From Clostridia bacterium (GTDB lineage Bacteria; Bacillota; Clostridia; Oscillospirales; Acutalibacteraceae), in the NCBI GenBank assembly GCA_017534365.1, contig JAFWCS010000105.1:1-7675 (forward strand): a DNA stretch of 7,675 bases. Direction: 5' to 3'. How positions within the stretch are numbered: the stretch's first letter is position 1; each line of letters begins with the position of its first letter. Shown piece by piece: positions 5,524 to 7,675 of the stretch. A program made the position numbers and the translations under genes. The notes under the pieces were generated by a model that saw only the letters and a program-made list of their open reading frames with translations, was not told where the DNA came from and did no database searches.

Positions 5524-7589
5524 ATCTGCAGACGGCAAAAGCCCGCGCCAAAGCGCTGGTCGCGCAAATGACGGCGGAGGAAAAAATGACGCAGCTGGTT
5601 TACAATGCGCCCGCGATCGAGCGGCTGGGCATTCAGGACTATAACTGGTGGAACGAAGCGCTGCACGGCGTGGCCCGCGCCGGCACTGCGACGGTCTTCC
5701 CGCAGGCGATCGCCATGGCGGCGGCCTTTGATCCCGCCCTGCTCGAGCGCGTGGCGGAGATCATCGCGACCGAGGCCCGCGCGAAATACAACAACAGCGT
5801 CGCGCAGGGCGACCGGGATATCTTCAAGGGCCTGACCTTCTGGTCGCCGAATATCAACCTTGTGCGCGATCCCCGCTGGGGGCGCGGGCACGAGACCTAC
5901 GGCGAGGATCCCTGCCTGACCGCAACGCTGGGCAAGGCCTTTGTCCGCGGACTGCAGGGGGAGGGCGAGTTCCTCAAGGCCTCCGCCTGCGTCAAGCATT
6001 TCGCGGCGCATTCCGGCCCCGAAGCGGAGCGCCACGGCTTCAGCTCCGAGGTGTCGAAAAAAGATCTGGCCGAGACCTATCTGCCCGCCTTCGAGCAGAC
6101 GGTCCGCGCCGGCGTCAGCGGCGTCATGGGCGCCTACAGCGCGATCAACGGCATCCCCGCCAACGCGCATCCGCTGATTGAGGAAACCGTGCGCGGCGAC
6201 TGGGGCTTTGAGGGCTATTTCGTTTCCGATTGCGGCGCGATCAACGATATCTATCAGCATCATCATTATGTCGAAACCGCCCCTGAGGCGGCGGCGGTCT
6301 GCCTGAAGGCCGGCTGCGACCTGAACTGCGGCGACTGCTATGCCCATCTGATCGAGGCGTATGAGCAGGATCTGATCGATGAGGACGATCTGACCGCAGC
6401 GGCGGAGCACCTGTTCACGATCCGGTATCTGCTCGGCGAATTCGAGCCGGTACGGCCCTACGCCGATCTGCCCTATGATCTGGTGGACTGCCCCGCCCAC
6501 CGCGAACAGAATCTGGCCGCCGCGCTGGAGACGGCGGTGCTGCTCAAGAATGAAAATGGCTTCCTGCCCCTCGATCCCAAAACGACGCAGAAGATCGGCG
6601 TCGTCGGCCCGAACGCGCTCTCCGTTTCCGCGCTCGAGGGCAATTATGAAGGCAAGGCTTCGGAGTATATCACCGCCGCGGACGGCATCCGCCGCGTCTT
6701 CACCGCAGCGGATCTGCGCGTGTCGCCCGGCTCCGTCTATCTGAATATGGAAGAAAACCACTGGGACGGCAACCGCAACATGCTCTCCGACGGCGTCGGC
6801 GTTGCAAAACGCAGCGACGTGACGATCCTCTGCCTCGGTCTGAATCCGCAGATCGAGGGCGAATGCGAGGATAAGAACAGCATTCAGCTGCCGCAGGCGC
6901 AGCTGGAGCTGGCCGAAGCGGTCTGCGACGCGTGCGAAAACGTCGTCGTGCTCCTGCTCTGCGGCAGCTCCGTCGATATCGGCGAAAAGGTGCGCAATCA
7001 CGCGAAAGCGATCCTCTGCGGCTGGTATCCCGGCGCGCTGGGCGGTCTGGCGCTCGCGAAGCTCCTGGCCGGCGAAGAGGCGCCCTGTGGTCGCCTGCCC
7101 GTGACCTTCTACAGCGCGGCGCGCGCGCTGCCGCCGATGGCGGATTACAGCATGGCGGGCCGCACCTACCGCTACCTGACGGAAGAACCGGTCTGGCCCT
7201 TCGGCTTCGGCCTGAGCTATACGACGGTCCAATACGAATCCGCGGCGGTCTCGGCCATGGACGCCGACGAGATCCTGTTGACCGCGACGCTGAAGAACAC
7301 CGGCCCCCGCGCCGTCAAGGAGAAGGTGCAGGTCTATGCCCGCTATACGGACAGCCGCACCGTGACACCGAATTATCAGCTCTGCGGCCTGCTGCCCGTC
7401 GATCTGGCGCCCGGCGAGGAGGCGACCGTGGCGATCCCGGTCGACCGCTGGTGGATCAAGGCCGTCACCGAAGACGGTCAGCGCGTGGAGCCGGACGGCG
7501 AAATCACGCTGTTCGTCGGCGGCAGCCAGCCGGATGAGCGCAGCCGCGCCCTCGGCGCCGCCCCCTGCATCGCGCTGGCGCTGCAATAA
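5520..7589 (+). CDS. Glycoside hydrolase family 3, beta-xylosidase/beta-glucosidase type, intracellular
   Basis: This 689-residue protein is full length for the compact GH3 enzymes of Firmicutes. Domain order: TIM barrel (about 1-310) with NWWNEALHGVAR (42-53), RDPRWGRGHETYGED (116-130), VKHFAAHS (158-165) and the nucleophile Asp237 in YFVSDCGAI; GH3 C-terminal alpha/beta sandwich (about 338-570) with VVGPNA, the probable acid/base Glu448 in IEGECEDKNSI, and WPFGFGLSYT (559-568); then a fibronectin-III-like domain (about 580-689). The NWW-EALHG pattern is typical of the xylosidase/arabinosidase-like GH3 branch, so release of a terminal beta-linked xylose or glucose is likely. There is no signal peptide, so it should act on imported oligosaccharides or small glycosides in the cytoplasm. 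Start: ATG overlapping the GtrA stop, with GGAGG at 5508-5512. It is not of the GH31 or GH188 families known as sulfoquinovosidases, so a direct link to the divergent operon is unproven. Confidence 0.9.
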   Translation: MNLQTAKARAKALVAQMTAEEKMTQLVYNAPAIERLGIQDYNWWNEALHGVARAGTATVFPQAIAMAAAFDPALLERVAEIIATEARAKYNNSVAQGDRDIFKGLTFWSPNINLVRDPRWGRGHETYGEDPCLTATLGKAFVRGLQGEGEFLKASACVKHFAAHSGPEAERHGFSSEVSKKDLAETYLPAFEQTVRAGVSGVMGAYSAINGIPANAHPLIEETVRGDWGFEGYFVSDCGAINDIYQHHHYVETAPEAAAVCLKAGCDLNCGDCYAHLIEAYEQDLIDEDDLTAAAEHLFTIRYLLGEFEPVRPYADLPYDLVDCPAHREQNLAAALETAVLLKNENGFLPLDPKTTQKIGVVGPNALSVSALEGNYEGKASEYITAADGIRRVFTAADLRVSPGSVYLNMEENHWDGNRNMLSDGVGVAKRSDVTILCLGLNPQIEGECEDKNSIQLPQAQLELAEAVCDACENVVVLLLCGSSVDIGEKVRNHAKAILCGWYPGALGGLALAKLLAGEEAPCGRLPVTFYSAARALPPMADYSMAGRTYRYLTEEPVWPFGFGLSYTTVQYESAAVSAMDADEILLTATLKNTGPRAVKEKVQVYARYTDSRTVTPNYQLCGLLPVDLAPGEEATVAIPVDRWWIKAVTEDGQRVEPDGEITLFVGGSQPDERSRALGAAPCIALALQ

Positions 7590-7622
7590 ACCGGGCAATT
7601 CAATAATACAGTGCGAAAAAAC

Positions 7623-7660
7623 ATCCCCCGAACGCAGCGTGAGAGCCGCGTTCGGGGGAT
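7623..7660. terminator. GC-rich hairpin, transcription terminator, probably strongest for the minus strand
   Basis: ATCCCCCGAACGC (7623-7635) pairs perfectly with GCGTTCGGGGGAT (7648-7660) around a 12-base loop that can add two more pairs. On the plus strand the stem is followed by a weak T-containing stretch (CCTGCTTTC). On the minus strand it is followed by ATGTTTTTT from the A-tract at 7616-7621. It lies 34 bases after the GH3 stop, so it probably serves that gene, and it may be bidirectional for a convergent gene beyond the window. Nothing else is seen between 7590 and 7675. Confidence 0.7.
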
Positions 7661-7675
7661 CCTGCTTTCAATTGC

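Noticed and set aside
5520..7589. GH3 enzyme as a sulfoquinovosidase
   Set aside because: Known sulfoquinovosidases are GH31 and GH188; nothing visible in the GH3 motifs indicates a sulfonate site. Kept only as a low-interest question.
5454..7598. 714-residue minus-strand open frame opposite the GH3 gene
   Set aside because: The GH3 enzyme on the plus strand has all catalytic motifs; the opposite frame is repetitive in Arg/Gly/Ala/Asp and lacks any domain.
1..7675. CRISPR array, tRNA, rRNA, insertion sequence or attachment site
   Set aside because: No regularly spaced repeats, no cloverleaf-like or rRNA-like stretch, no transposase and no terminal inverted repeats were seen.

Overview
The window looks like part of a chromosome from a moderately high-GC Firmicute, probably an anaerobic, gut-type Clostridia/Oscillospiraceae relative. 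The reasons are GC-rich coding sequence with AT-rich intergenic DNA, near-consensus sigma-A promoters, GGAGG-type ribosome binding sites, tightly packed genes and the protein families present. This placement is an inference from style, not from a marker gene.

The left 4.8 kb is one leftward (minus-strand) operon of six genes, read from about 4820 down past base 1. In transcription order they are: a small transaldolase (4131-4820), a 3-hydroxyisobutyrate-dehydrogenase-type NAD(H) reductase resembling YihU (3261-4127), a DUF4867 cupin-like protein (2597-3268), an L-fucose/L-arabinose-isomerase-like protein (1260-2591), a TauE/SafE (TSUP) membrane exporter (529-1260), and the N-terminal 175 residues of a ROK-family regulator cut by the window edge (1-527). 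All junctions are overlapping or 1-5 nt apart. The gene set matches the transaldolase sulfoglycolysis (sulfo-TAL) pathway for sulfoquinovose (SQ). In that pathway an isomerase makes 6-deoxy-6-sulfofructose. The transaldolase moves its three-carbon head to glyceraldehyde-3-phosphate, giving fructose-6-phosphate and sulfolactaldehyde. The reductase turns sulfolactaldehyde into 2,3-dihydroxypropanesulfonate (DHPS), and the TSUP protein would export it. No aldehyde dehydrogenase for the sulfolactate branch, no sulfoquinovosidase and no SQ importer are visible here. The isomerase-like protein is an extra, unexplained member.

The 187-bp intergenic region 4821-5007 is a divergent control region. The leftward promoter has perfect TTGACA and TATAAT boxes. 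A perfect 10-bp-arm palindrome sits on its expected transcription start. A second, rightward promoter (TTGCAA/TATAAT) has a 9-bp copy of the palindrome half-site at its own expected start, so one regulator, plausibly the ROK protein, may control both directions.

The right part (5008-7589, plus strand) holds a GtrA-like four-helix membrane protein and a GH3 glycosidase of beta-xylosidase/beta-glucosidase type without a signal peptide, translationally coupled by an ATGA overlap. Their link to sulfosugar use is not shown. The window ends with a strong GC-rich hairpin whose T-tract lies on the minus-strand side.
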